Counted from the stretch's first letter, positions 9,951 through 27,149 are shown. The stretch: 64,000 bases of DNA from Enoplosus armatus (GCF_043641665.1 NC_092200.1:11832694-11896693); one strand, 5' to 3'. The notes: a model not told the origin generated them from the sequence alone. Numbers and translations: made by a program.

Positions 9951-12471
9951 TCGCCTCCCAACTTTCATTGTCTATTCGCCTCAAGACCCACCGATTCCCA
10001 GCCGAGCCTCCAGGTATGTCTTATTCGATATCGTCTCTAACTAACGGGGCCAGACGGCGACGTTTGGGGTCGGTGCTTTTGTGTTTTTCTACGCACCGAT
10101 CCAGCGGTGGATGTGGAGCTTTCAACGGTGGCTGCAGCGATCACCGACGTGGAGCTCCGTGTGTGTCTGCGCACCACTTTTTTTTGTAAAAGATGTTCCC
10201 CGCTCGGGCACAAACGCGAATTAAGACCCCCACACACCCAATGCCGCATCATGTACCATCCAGGGATCTGTCTCTATAAGTTGATCACGGTTGGGCTTTG
10301 CCTTGAGTCGTTTGGATTTACCTAAAGTGGGAGATCTCGGGCGAACCAGGCTGTGTTGGCTGAGATGTTAACAGCAGCAAGTGCTCCAAACGGTCCTTCT
10401 GTGCCCATATTTCCACACAGCTGCTTCATTTTATAGAGTTGGGATGTTTGGGGTGTTGTGAACTGGATGCGATGTTGCTTTTGGGTGTATATGACCAAAT
10501 GTTGGATTTATTAACTTAACTTGGATTGGTCCCATAAACGTGACAAGGAGGCACACCATTTCAGTTGTTGCATAAATGTTTCATGACTGCTGATCGGTAA
10601 ACACTTGATCAAAGTTAATCACGCCCTGTGGCTGTTTATCTGCTGCTGTGCGATTATCTTAATTAAGAAGGATGGTTGGCTTTTTGAGAAAATTTAAAAA
10701 AAATATGGGCGACAGGTCGGCCAGGATACAAAAGGATGGTTGTGTCTCGCCAACAGCGAAAGCATCGGTAATTTCGCTGTATTTCATATGAACTGTGGCC
10801 AGTTCAGACTGTTTGTTTGTTTGACATTTAAGCTTGTTATGGATTTCCATATTTTCACCTTCATACGGCTAAAAGCAGACGCTCTGTGTGGCTCTGAATC
10901 TGCCGACACAGGACGGACAGACGAGTCGGGGCTTCTGCCTCTTGGGGGGATAAAAAATTATCATTTTACTCATGATGGCTGTTGGGCATCCTGCGTGTGC
11001 TTGATGGGTTAAAATCAGTGCATTCTCCCCCCACGCGGGTTTGCAGATTGACAGCTTCACAGGTCTGTGGGTATAGTGATAGTACCCTAACAGACTGGAC
11101 GGTTTACTGTGTGTGATGAGCACAATTTAACACACAAAATGAAACTTCTCCGTGTTTTGCGTCGCCTTGAATCAGTTACAGTCATGTGGTCAATCAGGAA
11201 TCTCCTGTTATTTATTTTATGTTTTCTCAATTGACTGACAGCGGTTAATATGTTGGTCTTGGTTTTTCTCATTGCCGATTTTAATTGGGTTATTTCCAGC
11301 TGCTGTTGATTTACATGTAAGGGGGGGGGACCTTTACAAGAGGAACTGGTCTCTAATAAATAAATGAAGATTGGCGCGACTTTGGGTCATTGCAAGAACC
11401 GAGGGGAGGGGGGGTCTCTTCATTTGTTGACGTTTTATTGAGAGAGGTAAAGACTCAGTAGCTGTTCTGAATTAATTGATGATGTGTTGTCAACGCCGAC
11501 TCCATAATTGCCATATGAAAAGAGGACAGCCAAGTGATGCTGGCCACAGTCAATGTTTCTGAATCCATAATGGGAATCTTGATCAGGCTTGATTTAGTCT
11601 ATCCTGCAGCGTTTTAGCTGGATCCGTTCCCACTGTGAATGAAGTTTATCTGACTTGAAAGTCTTATAAAGTGAGCACGCAGCTCCCACAGGACAGAGGG
11701 GGAGCAGTTGTCCAAACACAAGTCAATCGATTAATGGCGCAACAGGCTCCCTGCTCATATGTAGACGTTATCCATCATTATCCGTGTGTTGAGGCATCCT
11801 TTTGAACGGAGTCGCCTTCCGAGCTCGCCTGCAGTGGTGTGTTCAGAGGCGGCCAGGAGAGGTCTGTTGGCGCATTGAAGCCGGCCGGGACTCGGGCATG
11901 TTGCCGGCTGTGGCTCCGTAAAGTAACAGTGTGGGTTCAGAGCTAGACGGGCTGGCTGTCATCCAGTGTTTTAAAGAGGGTCACCTCCTCACGGAGGTCT
12001 ATAGGCTACATGTAGACTTTCAGTGAATGTTTTTGTTTCTTCAAATGACAGCAAAGGGCGCTCGGATAGTCATAATAGCCCAGCTTTTATTAATACACAC
12101 AGACAAAAGATACATTTGCCTCACGGCTCGTAAATAGGCCTGTTGGATAAAATGGAAAAACGATGATACTTTTCCTCTGGAGGACTTATTTCACCGTTTG
12201 TGTTTATGTGGTTTGTCGGACCCGGGTTTGTAAAGTTAAATGCTCCTTTGACACAAAGTAAAGGCAATGTTGACGTTTAATAAATGGGCTGTGTGTTACT
12301 GTGGTGGATAATGGCGCAGATTAAATAGGAATGATCCGGTGTGCGCTTCAATTTAAGCGCAGTCGCTGCTGTCTGGCCATGTTGGTGCTGCACGGTGCTG
12401 ATTATCGCGCGCACGCCATGAAAAACACAGCGCCAAGCGAAGCACAATAACGCCGAGCTTCTTCCCCGAGC

Positions 12472-12474
<3 letters not shown>

Positions 12475-12518
<44 letters not shown>
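12475..12518. repeat. (CA)22 microsatellite
   Basis: This is an uninterrupted AC dinucleotide run in bmi1 intron 1. It creates long spurious Cys-Val frames on the opposite strand. Confidence 0.95.
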
Positions 12519-12520
<2 letters not shown>

Positions 12521-12599
12521 CTCCCGGTGGTCCTTAAAGATTTGGGAAGCTCGTGTAAACGCGACGGATACTGGTTTTATTTGCCCCCTTTCGAAGGAA

Positions 12600-12891
12600 A
12601 CCCCGCAGCCAGTTGAACCGATACGGTTTTTTCCTCTACAAAATGGCAGCCGTGCTGTCGGCAGCCTGGCAGTCCAGCGGCTGTCTGTGTGCGCGGAGGG
12701 ACTGGGAGCCTCCGGTCCCTCCTTGTTCCCGCTCTGCACACCGGCAGCTCGCCGTGCTGTTGTTTTGGTTCGAGATCCTGCCTCGTTCTGGTGACTGGCG
12801 ACCAGCCATGTGGGCTATAAAAGCAAAAGGAGTTGCCATAGAAACGCTCAGGTCTCCCCATAGCCTGTGTGGCACACCTGACGCAGTGAGT
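12600..12891 (+). promoter_or_regulatory. Candidate alternative bmi1 promoter
   Basis: Inside a GC-rich patch of bmi1 intron 1, TATAAAAG occurs at 12816-12823. A consensus donor GTGAGT follows at 12886, so a start about 30 bases after the box would give a short alternative non-coding first exon that could splice to 13676. A second ATGGC word (aaaATGGCAGCC) lies at 12641. All elements are seen; promoter activity is inferred. Confidence 0.3.
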
Positions 12892-13653
12892 GGGTGTCTC
12901 CTATCGTCCCCCCTTCACCCACACTCACCCCGGGGCGCCGCAGACCCCGCACCGAATATTAGTTTCCACTCAAATTGAGACATTTGAGTTTTGGGATAAA
13001 TGTCTGGTTGTAAAGAGGAGCGGCCACAAACTAAACCCATTTTTACAGAGATACATTATGAGACGCAGATGCCCAATTTATCTGCATGATGCTTTGTTTT
13101 ATAATCGTTAGATTTCGCTCAGTTCTGTGTCGATTTGCGTTCAAATTTAAAACTACTTCAGTCCATTCAGGCAGAGTTTAAATGCCACGTTAAACACCAG
13201 ATTATCCAGCCCGTCCGATTTTGCAGAATATTTCCAAATCAGGATTTATGAAACCCGGAATTTTCTGTGCCATCGTGGCTTTTTTTGTCTTTTCTTTTTT
13301 TTTAATCAAAGCTCGTTTGTGGTCGGACCTGCTCTGCTCCTCTGATGCTGCCATGTGTTAAACGGTGTTGATTTAAAGATGCAGCGGAGGAGAGGCGCGC
13401 GGAGCTCCATCGATCCCTCAGTGGAAGCGATTGATTTATGATTATTCACTGCGCCTCAGTCAGGTGACTCTGCTGCCTATCAATCTGCCACCGAGCTCTC
13501 CTTCCCCTTTGGTTATTATTGGATTAGCATAAAAGATGATGTTGCTTTAGCGCAGTCAAACAAACAGCAGCCCTTTTGGTCTGGCCATGCGTTGTAAAAG
13601 AAACCTGCAGCCCTCTGATGCCTCCTCGCCTGCCGTGCATGTATTGTTGTTGA

Positions 13654-18617
<4,964 letters not shown>

Positions 18618-19517
18618 CGCGGGACCGAATCGGACCAGCCAACGCCAGACACCCGCTCAGCTAATAACTGTTTCCATGCCAACGTAGTTCCATTGTGTAG
18701 ACAATGTTATCTCTCTTTCTCTCTCCATTTGTTGTTCTAAATATTACGGCATCATGTAAGTTTAAACGTAGTGGAACCAGAGACATTTCAAAATAAAAGG
18801 AATGAGGAAGTCGGGTCGCGTGGGGATTTTTTAATATGAAAGCAAAGTTTGATGTTGACAAAAAAAAGAAAGTCGGAAAGGAGAAGGACAAGCATTTATC
18901 CCATGTTAAAGCTACATCTTTATTTTACAGAAGTGACTGAAGATAGACTTTTATATTTTCTTTTCAAATGAAACGTGTTTATCATGATTATTTCATGTGT
19001 GTTGGGATACTTTGAAACTGTCAGTTTAAAACATGCATGCTCATGATAACACTTTTTTTTTTTTCTTTTATGGAAGAGGATTCTGCCTGATTTGCCTCAT
19101 TTTGGCGGGTATTTTTTGGAAGTGTTCCAGGCATCGAGAGGAAAATAAGTGTGTGTAGCGCTGCTGGCTTCACGGGAGAAAAAATGGAGGAGAAATCAAC
19201 TTTAAATTGCCTTTTACTGGAAAAAACTGTTTCTTGTAGCTGCAGTGGAATCGGATTGCTTATGCTCCACGTCTTTAACACGTTATAAGCAGTTTTAGAG
19301 ACTCCACGTGTAAATAGAAACAAAATGCATATTTAATCAGCGATGATGTTATTCTCTTATTCCCCTTTGTTCTGAGGGAATGACTTGGGCTCCTGTTCAG
19401 CTCCATTTCATGCTCAATGACAGATGTTTTGATGTCTCCCGTGTTTTCCGTATTTGTATCGCTCGATTGTATGGACAACCTATTGTATTGTTACTGTTGC
19501 ACAGTATAAAACATCTA

Positions 19518-19523
19518 AATAAA
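19518..19523 (+). terminator. bmi1 polyadenylation signal
   Basis: AATAAA lies about 900 bases after the bmi1 stop codon and is followed by a GT-rich stretch (ggtttggttttctttttttg). It implies a 3' UTR from 18618 to about 19540. Confidence 0.75.
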
Positions 19524-20230
19524 ACATTTTACACTTATGGAAGAAGTCGGTTTGGTTTTCTTTTTTTGATGGGGGACCATCAGGAGGTCTGGTGTTTTGC
19601 ATTGAGAAAGGGACAGCCGGTGTCTGAGTCAGCAGTGATGCAGATAAGTGAGTTAAGGAGGCCAGCTCTGAGCAGTCCGGAGGAGGAGATCTGGCTCGTG
19701 ATCAAATCATGTTTCTGAATACATCCAATTAAGGTAGGTGCCTTTTTGTATTGATGATTAATCACGAGTAGTTGCATTGACTGCGCTGAAATGCAGCAGA
19801 TTTAACGGGAAATGAACTAAAGACTTTGTCTGCGAGGCAACAATTGATTATTATTTTATATTCTGTAAGCCCTTAACATTTCAGTGTCATTTTCATTCTC
19901 AAGTAACGCAGTCATTCGCTCTCTGTGAAACCGTCCCTTTTTATCATTATATTGGATGCTGAAAGAAGGCTTCTAAACCAACGATTTTTAAAATCCATTA
20001 CGTTTTCAAAATAAACTAAATTTGTGGGGTTTTTTCATTTTATTTGAAAAACTTTTTCTTTTCTAAATTAAATTAATTATTAAAAAAATCTAAAAATCCA
20101 GAGTTGGGATGTTTAAAACCACTCATCCAAGCGGCTCCCTTCTTAATCAAGCAGGAGGATTTAACAATATATCGTGCTGCGGTGAACACGTGAAAGAAAG
20201 AACCACGTTACGCTGCCAGATACATATTTG

Positions 20231-20234
<4 letters not shown>

Positions 20235-20276
<42 letters not shown>
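20235..20276. repeat. (TA)21 microsatellite
   Basis: This is an uninterrupted TA run in the bmi1-spag6 spacer. Confidence 0.95.
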
Positions 20277-20278
<2 letters not shown>

Positions 20279-21190
20279 TAATTTATATTTTTTATAAACT
20301 AGTGTGTCACAGAACCGCGTCATTACCTTATAACATGGAACCTAATGTAAACGAAAATATTGCTTATTCGGATTTAATACGCAGAATTGTCTGTTCTTTG
20401 GGGTTTAACTGAGTGATAATAAGGCTCATGTAGTTTAAGTTGATAATAATAATTATCCCTCCGGTTGAAAAAAATAGTGGAATCAACAACACTACGCGTT
20501 TACAATTAGTGTGAAATCAAACAAACAAACATAAATAAGAAAATAAACACAAAACCTGAGTCCAATTATTAAGTTTAACATGTTGGTGGGTTTAATACTT
20601 CCTTTAAATGACATACATTCTAAAACACGTTTAAATGGCCGAGCTCTTACTAATGCAGAAACGTTGTAAAAAAAAAAATGCTATGTACCTGGGACTTCAG
20701 GAAATAGGCTTTGAAATGAAATAAATTGGCATTCTGCCACCTGAACCGGCTCATCTAAAACATCTCAGTCAGATGGTTACATAACTAACACTGTGCAGTG
20801 TTATGTCTGTGTGCTTGATTGGAACTGTTTTTATTCTTTTTTTGTTGTTGTTGTTGTTGCCATTTACACATATTGTTTGTTTTCCTTTTATCTATAGCCT
20901 AACCTACAGCACAAATAGCCTAACATACCAACCGAGAGAGAGAGAGGACGTAATGTTTGGACCGATCCCATTAGAGTGACATTTTATAGCCTAATACTAA
21001 TCATAATGATGAGCTTTATTTAGTCCATATCGCGTGGAAGAACTGCTCCAGGTAGGTCATGTGAGGACACACTCGTGAGCAGGGAAGGAAGGCAAAAGTT
21101 AAAAAGAAAAAAAAACCCGTTTCATTGTGAAATGCTCGGCGCCTCGGTGCAGGCTAAAACCAGCTGTAGTCAGCACGTTCACCTCATCAG

Positions 21191-21195
21191 CCAAT
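21191..21195 (+). promoter_or_regulatory. CCAAT box upstream of spag6
   Basis: cagCCAATggcc matches the NF-Y consensus well and lies 269 bases before the X-box in the spag6 5' flank. NF-Y often cooperates with RFX factors. The sequence match is seen; use is inferred. Confidence 0.4.
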
Positions 21196-21459
21196 GGCCG
21201 CTTCGACTTCGCGATTCTGTTTTCCTTTGAATCGAGGTGAATAACGATGTTGTGAAAGTGTGCGACATATCCGCGGTTGGTCTTTAGCGGGAACCAAAGG
21301 CAGCGCGAGCAGAGACTAGGAGGCAGCGCGGAGCTCTCACTCCCGACACATTACCGGGAAACAAAAAACGCCTGCGAGGTGCGAGCGGACTCCGAGAGCG
21401 ACTCATCTTTCAAGTAGACGATCTTCGGCAGGAGCAGCAGAACATTCTGCTTCCTGTCT

Positions 21460-21473
21460 GTTGCCACGGCAAC
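21460..21473. promoter_or_regulatory. RFX X-box in spag6 promoter
   Basis: GTTGCCACGGCAAC is a palindromic, essentially perfect X-box (GTTGCC, two-base spacer, GGCAAC). It is 139 bases upstream of the spag6 start codon. RFX factors (with FOXJ1) bind this element in promoters of motile-cilium genes, which fits the axonemal role of SPAG6. Confidence 0.8.
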
Positions 21474-21611
21474 ACTCAACAACAACACCACCTATAACCC
21501 AAAGCTGGAGACGGCCAGGAGAAACGCTACAGTGAATCCTGTGATAAAGTCCGTGTCCGTTTTTGTGAGTGAAAATAAACATTTAGAGGGACACTTTCCA
21601 TCCGGGTGACA

Positions 21612-23189
21612 ATGAGTCAGCGACAGATCATTCAAGGTGAGACTCACGAGCTCTTTTGATTCATACGAGGGACATTCAGCTAAAAGTCAAACTGTCTGTT
21701 TGTCTGTTTTGTGCTTTGCAGTTTTTGAGCAGTATCAGAAATCCAGGATGCAGTTTGTGCAAACTGTTGCTGATCTGGCATCCAGACCACAAAACATAGA
21801 CATCCTTCACAATGCTGGTGAGAAACAAGCTTGTAAAACCGTGTTAGCTTCAGCTGCTGTTTCCAGCGTTCATTCGTCTCCTCTCCTGCAGGTGTGATGT
21901 CCATGCTGCGTCCCCTGATGCTGGATGTGGTCCCCAGCATCCAGCAGACGGCAGCTTTGGCTCTGGGCCGCCTGGCAGACCACAGCGATGACCTGGCCGA
22001 GGCCGTGGTGAAGGAAGACATCCTGCCCCAGCTGGTCCACTCTCTGGCCTCGCAGAATGTCAGTATCTCATCCTTTCGCTATAGAAGTGCTAGTTTACTG
22101 CGGACAGGTTGTCCGGTACTCAATCTCCACCCTCTCGAGGCTGGTGTCTATGTGTGTGTGTGTGTGAGAGAGGAAAGAGACAGAGGCTGTTATCCTGCAG
22201 CACCTCTGGGTCAGTCCCCTGAATGTGAGAGTGTGTTTTGGGCTAACTTGGCAGTTCGCCTGGGGGCTACTTCAAAACCTAAGAGCCCTTTACCATGAGA
22301 GCAACCAGGCCTTTGTTTTCTCTCTCTGTCTCCCTCTCAGCCCACTCAGAGTCTGAGACCAGGTTTAGTTCTTGTTATTAATGAGACATTGCAGTCCCAC
22401 ATAACCAACTTAAGATGTGACACTATTCAATTTACATTTTTAAACATTTAATTTCAAATATGACAGGAATTCATGCAGAAATATATTGTGCTAAGGGTGA
22501 AAAATCCTAATGTTTAAAGGTGTGTTGACCCACCACACTGTTGGGACACCCCGGGTGTTTGTTCACATCAGAGCTTATGATTTTGAGAGTTAGACTTCTC
22601 TGCAGTCTAATTGACCCAAAACACAAGTAAGTTATAACATAAAATTTCTCTGTCTGTGAATTATGTATTTGGCAAAATATATATTTTATTTCTAGAGAAA
22701 CTCTAGAGTACATTAACCATAATAGCATATAAAACATGTAAATAAATAAAAAAGGAAAAAAAAGTTTTTATTTGGTGCGATGATGATGCTTTACGGTCAT
22801 CTAACTTTCTTAAATGTGAAAGCCTTGTGTTACAACTTCAATACTTTTCTGTTGACTGGGTTTATTGGGTCAGAAGAAAAGATGGTTGATTTTGCAATTA
22901 TTATTCTTATTTTCACACACAAAGCATTAGGTAATGTGGGACCCTAAACAATGAGGAATTTAAGCCAATGTCAACAAAGCATGAGGGTTAAGCAGTACAG
23001 GGGAAACTCCCGGATCAAATACTTAATTAGTTAAGTCCTAACAAAAGTCTAGTGCCGGCCATGCCAGTTGATGTGTGTATCTGTGTGTGTGTGTATCTGT
23101 GTGTGTGTGTGTATCTGTGTGTGTGTGTGTGTGTGTGTGTGTATCTGTGTGTGTGTGTGTATCTGTGTGTGTGTGTGTGTGTGTGTGTA

Positions 23190-23226
<37 letters not shown>

Positions 23227-23503
23227 AGGTTCTATAAGAAGGCAGCAGCGTTTGTGCTGCGTGCAGTCGCCAAACACTCCCCCGAGCTGTCCCAGGCTGT
23301 GGTGGCCTGCGGGGGGGTTGACGCCCTTGTTCTCTGCCTGGAGGAGTTTGACCCCGGGGTGAAGGAGGCCGCTGCCTGGGCTCTGGGCTACATCGCACGA
23401 CACAACGCATGTAAGGAAGACACACTGACATGCTCAGATTTCTGTGATGTCCCTCTGCCTTTTCCTCACTTTCTTGGCTTGATGAAACATTTTAGTCCAT
23501 AGT

Positions 23504-23539
<36 letters not shown>

Positions 23540-26500
23540 CCAGTTACCTTTAGTCAATGTTTTTCACGTTCCCCGCCTCCCTCCATTACTGTGCAGCGTT
23601 GTCTCAGTCGGTGGTGGATGCGGGTGCTGTCCCCCTGCTGGTGTTATGTCTTCTGGAGCCTGAGCTGGCTCTCAAACGCATCGCAGCCTCCACCCTCAGC
23701 GACATCTCCAAACACACGCCGGAGCTGGCCCAGACTGTGGTGGACAATGGTGCCATCGCACACCTGGCACAGATGATCCTCAACCCAGACGCCAAACTCA
23801 AGGTAGGACAGCTCAGAGGACAGCCTCACCCAGCCAGCTGCCGGTTTAACTCAGCTGTCCATGGCGAATAAGACCACTGGATCATTTGATGACATTACAG
23901 TAACATTTTTCTTAATTTTCTTTTCTTTGTAAAATGTTTACAAGCCATATAGCAATGCTTGCAAAATAAGGTAAAAGAGACATGCGTGCTAAATATTCAT
24001 GTGCCCTACGTATTGTTTTGATTATTGAAGCTAAAAGCTGTTTGTAATGATAACAATACACATGCTTTTCTTTAATGCTTTTACTTTACACGTAACTTTC
24101 CTGTCAAATTAGGTTACTGTTGTACAATACACTAATATCACTGAATGATTATAGTAGAAATATTAATATTTAAAAAAATGCTGTCTCTCTCTCTCTCTCT
24201 CTCTTTATATATATATATATATATATATATTCTTATATTCTTGATCGTTTCTATCAGGCTCTAACCCTTGTTCTTGCTCTTTCTCCATTTCTTTGTCCTC
24301 ATTCCCTTTCATTCACTTTCTGAATTAATTATGAATTCATTAAAGCGATTTAGAAAGAATTCTCCAACATAATTTAATTCAGAAGTAGAGATGAAAATAT
24401 TATTTGTCGTGAGTAAGAAAAATCTCTCTTTGTATTTTGGGTTACACTTAAGAGCAAAATTAGCATATAAAACCTGCCAAGATGGTAAAACAAAAACAAA
24501 AAAACTACAGAGGTCAGGTTTCTATCAGTCTTGGAAACCATCGTTCCTTTTTTTCTTTTTGATATGATGATTATTTTATGTTTAATATCAGCATCGACTT
24601 CAGGTGGATTGATTTTGAAACTTTAGAAACAATAAATTGGAAAATAAATTGAATTAAATCTGATAAATATGCCATCCAAGTGTAACTAAAGCACCAGATA
24701 TTTCAGAAAGAACAGTAACATTTCAGCTTTATTAATGTACAACACGAAGCTTTAATGTTGAATGTTTTTACAAAGTAGTAGTCCCTACATGTTGTTGTCT
24801 CCGTCCAGAGGCAGGTGTTCTCAGCCCTCAGTCAGATCAGTAAGCACTCGGTCAGCCTGGCGGAGATGGTGATAGAGGCCGAGGTCTTCCCTGCAGCTGT
24901 GGTCTGCCTCAGAGATCCAGATGAGTACGTCAGGAAGAACGTCACCACCCTGATGAGGGAGGTGGTGAAACACACACCAGAGGTACCGCACACACTCACA
25001 CTTACATCCACAAATACACATGGCCGGATACAAAGTCATGTCTGTGTGTGTGTGTGTGTGTGTGTCCAGTTGTCCCAGGTGATTGTGAACTGCGGTGCCA
25101 TGGCAGCAGTGGTCGACTATCTGGGCAGTAGCCGTGGAAACCTGCGGTTGCCGGGCATCATGATGCTGGGATATGTGGCAGCTCACACCGAGAACCTTGC
25201 CATGGCTGTCATTCTCTCCAAGGTATGCGCATGTGTGTATCTCTCATGCCGCGTGACAGCTAAGCCCACCACTCAAACCGGAGACACATCCCTCAGGTCC
25301 GGTATGTAGGTCACATTAACTGAACCAGTCCCGCTGTGCTGTGTGTCCTCCTGTCCTGCAGGGGGTGCCGCAGCTGGCCCTGTGTCTGTCCGAGGAGCCC
25401 GAGCATCACATCAAGGCGGCCACAGCCTGGTCCATCGGCCAGATAGGTCATCACACCCCGGAGCACGCCAAGGCAGTGGGCACAGCTAACCTGCTGCCCA
25501 AACTGCTGGAGCTCTACATGGACGCCAGCAGCTCAGAGGACCTGCAGGCCAAAGTAAGAGCTGCAGCCCTGCAGATCTGCACTGGGACGGTGTAGAGAGG
25601 CCTTAAGCAGCTGTTTCCTCATGTTTTACTACTCTCTTTCTAGTTGTTATTTATGTTTGTAGTTTAAATGTTAGGCCTATATTGGCTTGGTAATATTTGA
25701 CCAACTTACACTTACAGTGGGGCACAGATTACTGGTATCCGTAATGGAAATTAGTCTTTTGTGAACTAAAAGCACTAAAAGAAGACAAGACAAACTCTTT
25801 TTTTAACCCGTACATGGAGAGATTTTGAGTGACAGGTCAGCAGGTATCAAAGGTCAGGGTAAAGGTCACTTGGTAAAAAGCTGAGAAAAAGATGAACTGT
25901 TCATATGATTGTTCGTGCAGTACATTTCACTCTTCTTGTTTTTCTTTTTTTCAGAGTAAGAAGGCCCTGAAGAACATCCTGCAGAAGTGCACCTACCTGC
26001 CAGCTCTGGAGCCCCTCCTCTACGATGCTCCAAGCAACATCCTTAAACATGTGGTGTGCCAGTTCAGCAAGGTGAGTGAGTCTAGAACCAGCATCAAGAC
26101 CTGGATCAGTAATCTGCATTTCTATAATCTGAATGACTATCAAGTTTTTCAAGTTTCAGATCAAGAATTTATATCTGCATTATACTCCCTGTCTGTCTTC
26201 CCTCAAAAGGTGCTGCCTCATGACACCAAGGCTCGCCGTCTGTTCGTGACCAGTGGGGGTCTGAAGAAAGTGCAAGAGATCGAGGCTGAGCCTGGCTCCC
26301 CTCTGCAGGAGCACATCAACGCTATCAACAGCTGTTTCCCTGAAGAGATAGTCAGGTGTGTTTCTCTCCCCAGTGCACGCACACTCATGCATGCTAAGAC
26401 ACATAGCTTGTTGACACCTAAACCCTGTGAGTGCAGCACCTCTGAGAGACATAAACAGTAATCTAGGAGTGACTGATCAGATCACATGACCACACAGACA

Positions 26501-26779
26501 GTCATTTCAGAGCTGGGTGCTGAGTCAGCTGCAAGTTTTTAGTATTATTTTCTTTCTCCGCCCCATCTTTTCCTATCACTGTCAGCAAAAGCCTGTCCTA
26601 TAACAGTCATGACATCATCATCAAGTCAGCAATATCTGAATGATACTGGTAAAAATATCAAAATATCCTTCAGTATAAAACACAGTATTTTTGGTGTGTG
26701 TGTGTGTTGTTTCAGGTACTACTCCCCCGGCTACTCAGAGGTCTTGCTGGAGCGGTTAGAGAACTACCAGCCGGCCTGA
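21612..26779 (+). CDS. spag6: Sperm-associated antigen 6 (axonemal central-apparatus protein, PF16)
   Basis: Eleven exons join in frame: 21612-21636, 21722-21817, 21892-22058, 23227-23410, 23597-23802, 24809-24982, 25070-25222, 25362-25553, 25955-26071, 26210-26355 and 26716-26779. The product is 507 aa (human SPAG6 is 509). It starts MSQRQIIQVFEQYQKSRMQF and ends ERLENYQPA. Nearly the whole chain consists of armadillo repeats, seen as recurring units such as AAAFVLRAVAKHSPELSQAV and IAASTLSDISKHTPELAQTV. SPAG6 is the orthologue of Chlamydomonas PF16, a protein of the C1 central microtubule needed for motility of sperm flagella and motile cilia. The promoter carries an X-box. Intron 3 is odd: its donor is weak (AAT then GTCAGT) and its acceptor follows a TG minisatellite rather than pyrimidines. 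Identification is secure. Confidence 0.96.
23071..23224. repeat. Interrupted TG minisatellite at spag6 3' splice site
   Basis: This is a 150-base array of (GT)n broken at irregular 16-30 base intervals by ATCT. It abuts the acceptor gtgcag of spag6 exon 4 directly. Within the array, adenines occur only at its first base and in the ATCT interruptions (23079, 23095, 23113, 23143, 23161, 23187). Confidence 0.95.
23506..23538. repeat. (CA)n in spag6 intron 4
   Basis: This uninterrupted CA run lies midway in the short intron between spag6 exons 4 and 5. Confidence 0.93.
24183..24230. repeat. (TC)n(TA)n compound microsatellite
   Basis: A TC run passes directly into a TA run in spag6 intron 5, the 1-kb intron between exons 5 and 6. 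No other feature was recognised in that intron. Confidence 0.93.
25043..25065. repeat. (TG)n at spag6 exon 7 acceptor
   Basis: A TG run ends four bases before the exon (ccag at 25066-25069). It replaces the polypyrimidine tract of this 87-base intron. Confidence 0.92.
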
Positions 26780-27005
26780 CATGAAATGTTAACATACCGT
26801 ACCGTGTACCGTTCATATACAGTAAATTTAAGCTGTTCTTTTAAAAAGCAGTTTTCTATCTTTTGTATTGTGATCGTGTTGAGCTTATTTCTTCACCTTT
26901 AAATGCATGTTGGTAATAACTGCAGCTGCAGCTTGTGTTAGGACAGATAAAAACTGTATATTCCAATATTGTCACTATATGTTGTGTAAGAGACCCTAAA
27001 GATAA

Positions 27006-27011
27006 AATAAA
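27006..27011 (+). terminator. spag6 polyadenylation signal
   Basis: AATAAA lies 227 bases after the spag6 stop, in gataaaataaagg, and is followed by ccctgtaagtgtcacc. It gives a short 3' UTR. Confidence 0.75.
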
Positions 27012-27149
27012 GGACAACAACCCTGTAAGTGTCACCTTTAATTAACTTCAGAGGAACAGTTTCTGCCCTCTCTGGTGGAAACTGTTCTCTCTACAGAGAG
27101 GTCAAAGGTCAGGTTCAGCAACAGAGCAGCAGCCCTGGAAGTGGTGGGG

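Larger units (their letters stand above)
9620..10013 (+). other. bmi1: bmi1 non-coding first exon and CpG-rich promoter
   Basis: This CpG-rich stretch ends in a good donor (cctccag then gtatgt at 10014), and the next acceptor downstream is that of bmi1 exon 2 at 13675. Vertebrate BMI1 has an untranslated first exon, so this is the expected arrangement. The 5' end is not visible from sequence; 9620 is an approximate left limit just after the E-box. The exon contains two short upstream ORFs and a YY1-type motif. Confidence 0.6.
19545..21420. other. bmi1-spag6 intergenic region
   Basis: No exon was recognised. A (TA)n run is at 20235-20276 and a short GTT run near 20844. The DNA is AT-rich up to about 21100. 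It then becomes more GC-rich toward the spag6 promoter, where a CCAAT box (21191-21195) and an X-box are found. Confidence 0.6.

Noticed and set aside
9614..10189. 191-codon open frame across bmi1 exon 1
   Set aside because: It starts at GTG inside the E-box, runs through the exon 1 donor and is a by-product of the CpG-rich leader.
12353..12978. Long open frames on both strands in bmi1 intron 1
   Set aside because: GC-rich composition and the CA repeat explain the lack of stops; no family similarity and no splice frame to bmi1.
23052..23502. Several long open frames rich in Cys-Val or His-Thr around 23.05-23.5 kb on both strands
   Set aside because: They are translations of the TG/CA minisatellite; the only coding part is spag6 exon 4 at 23227-23410.
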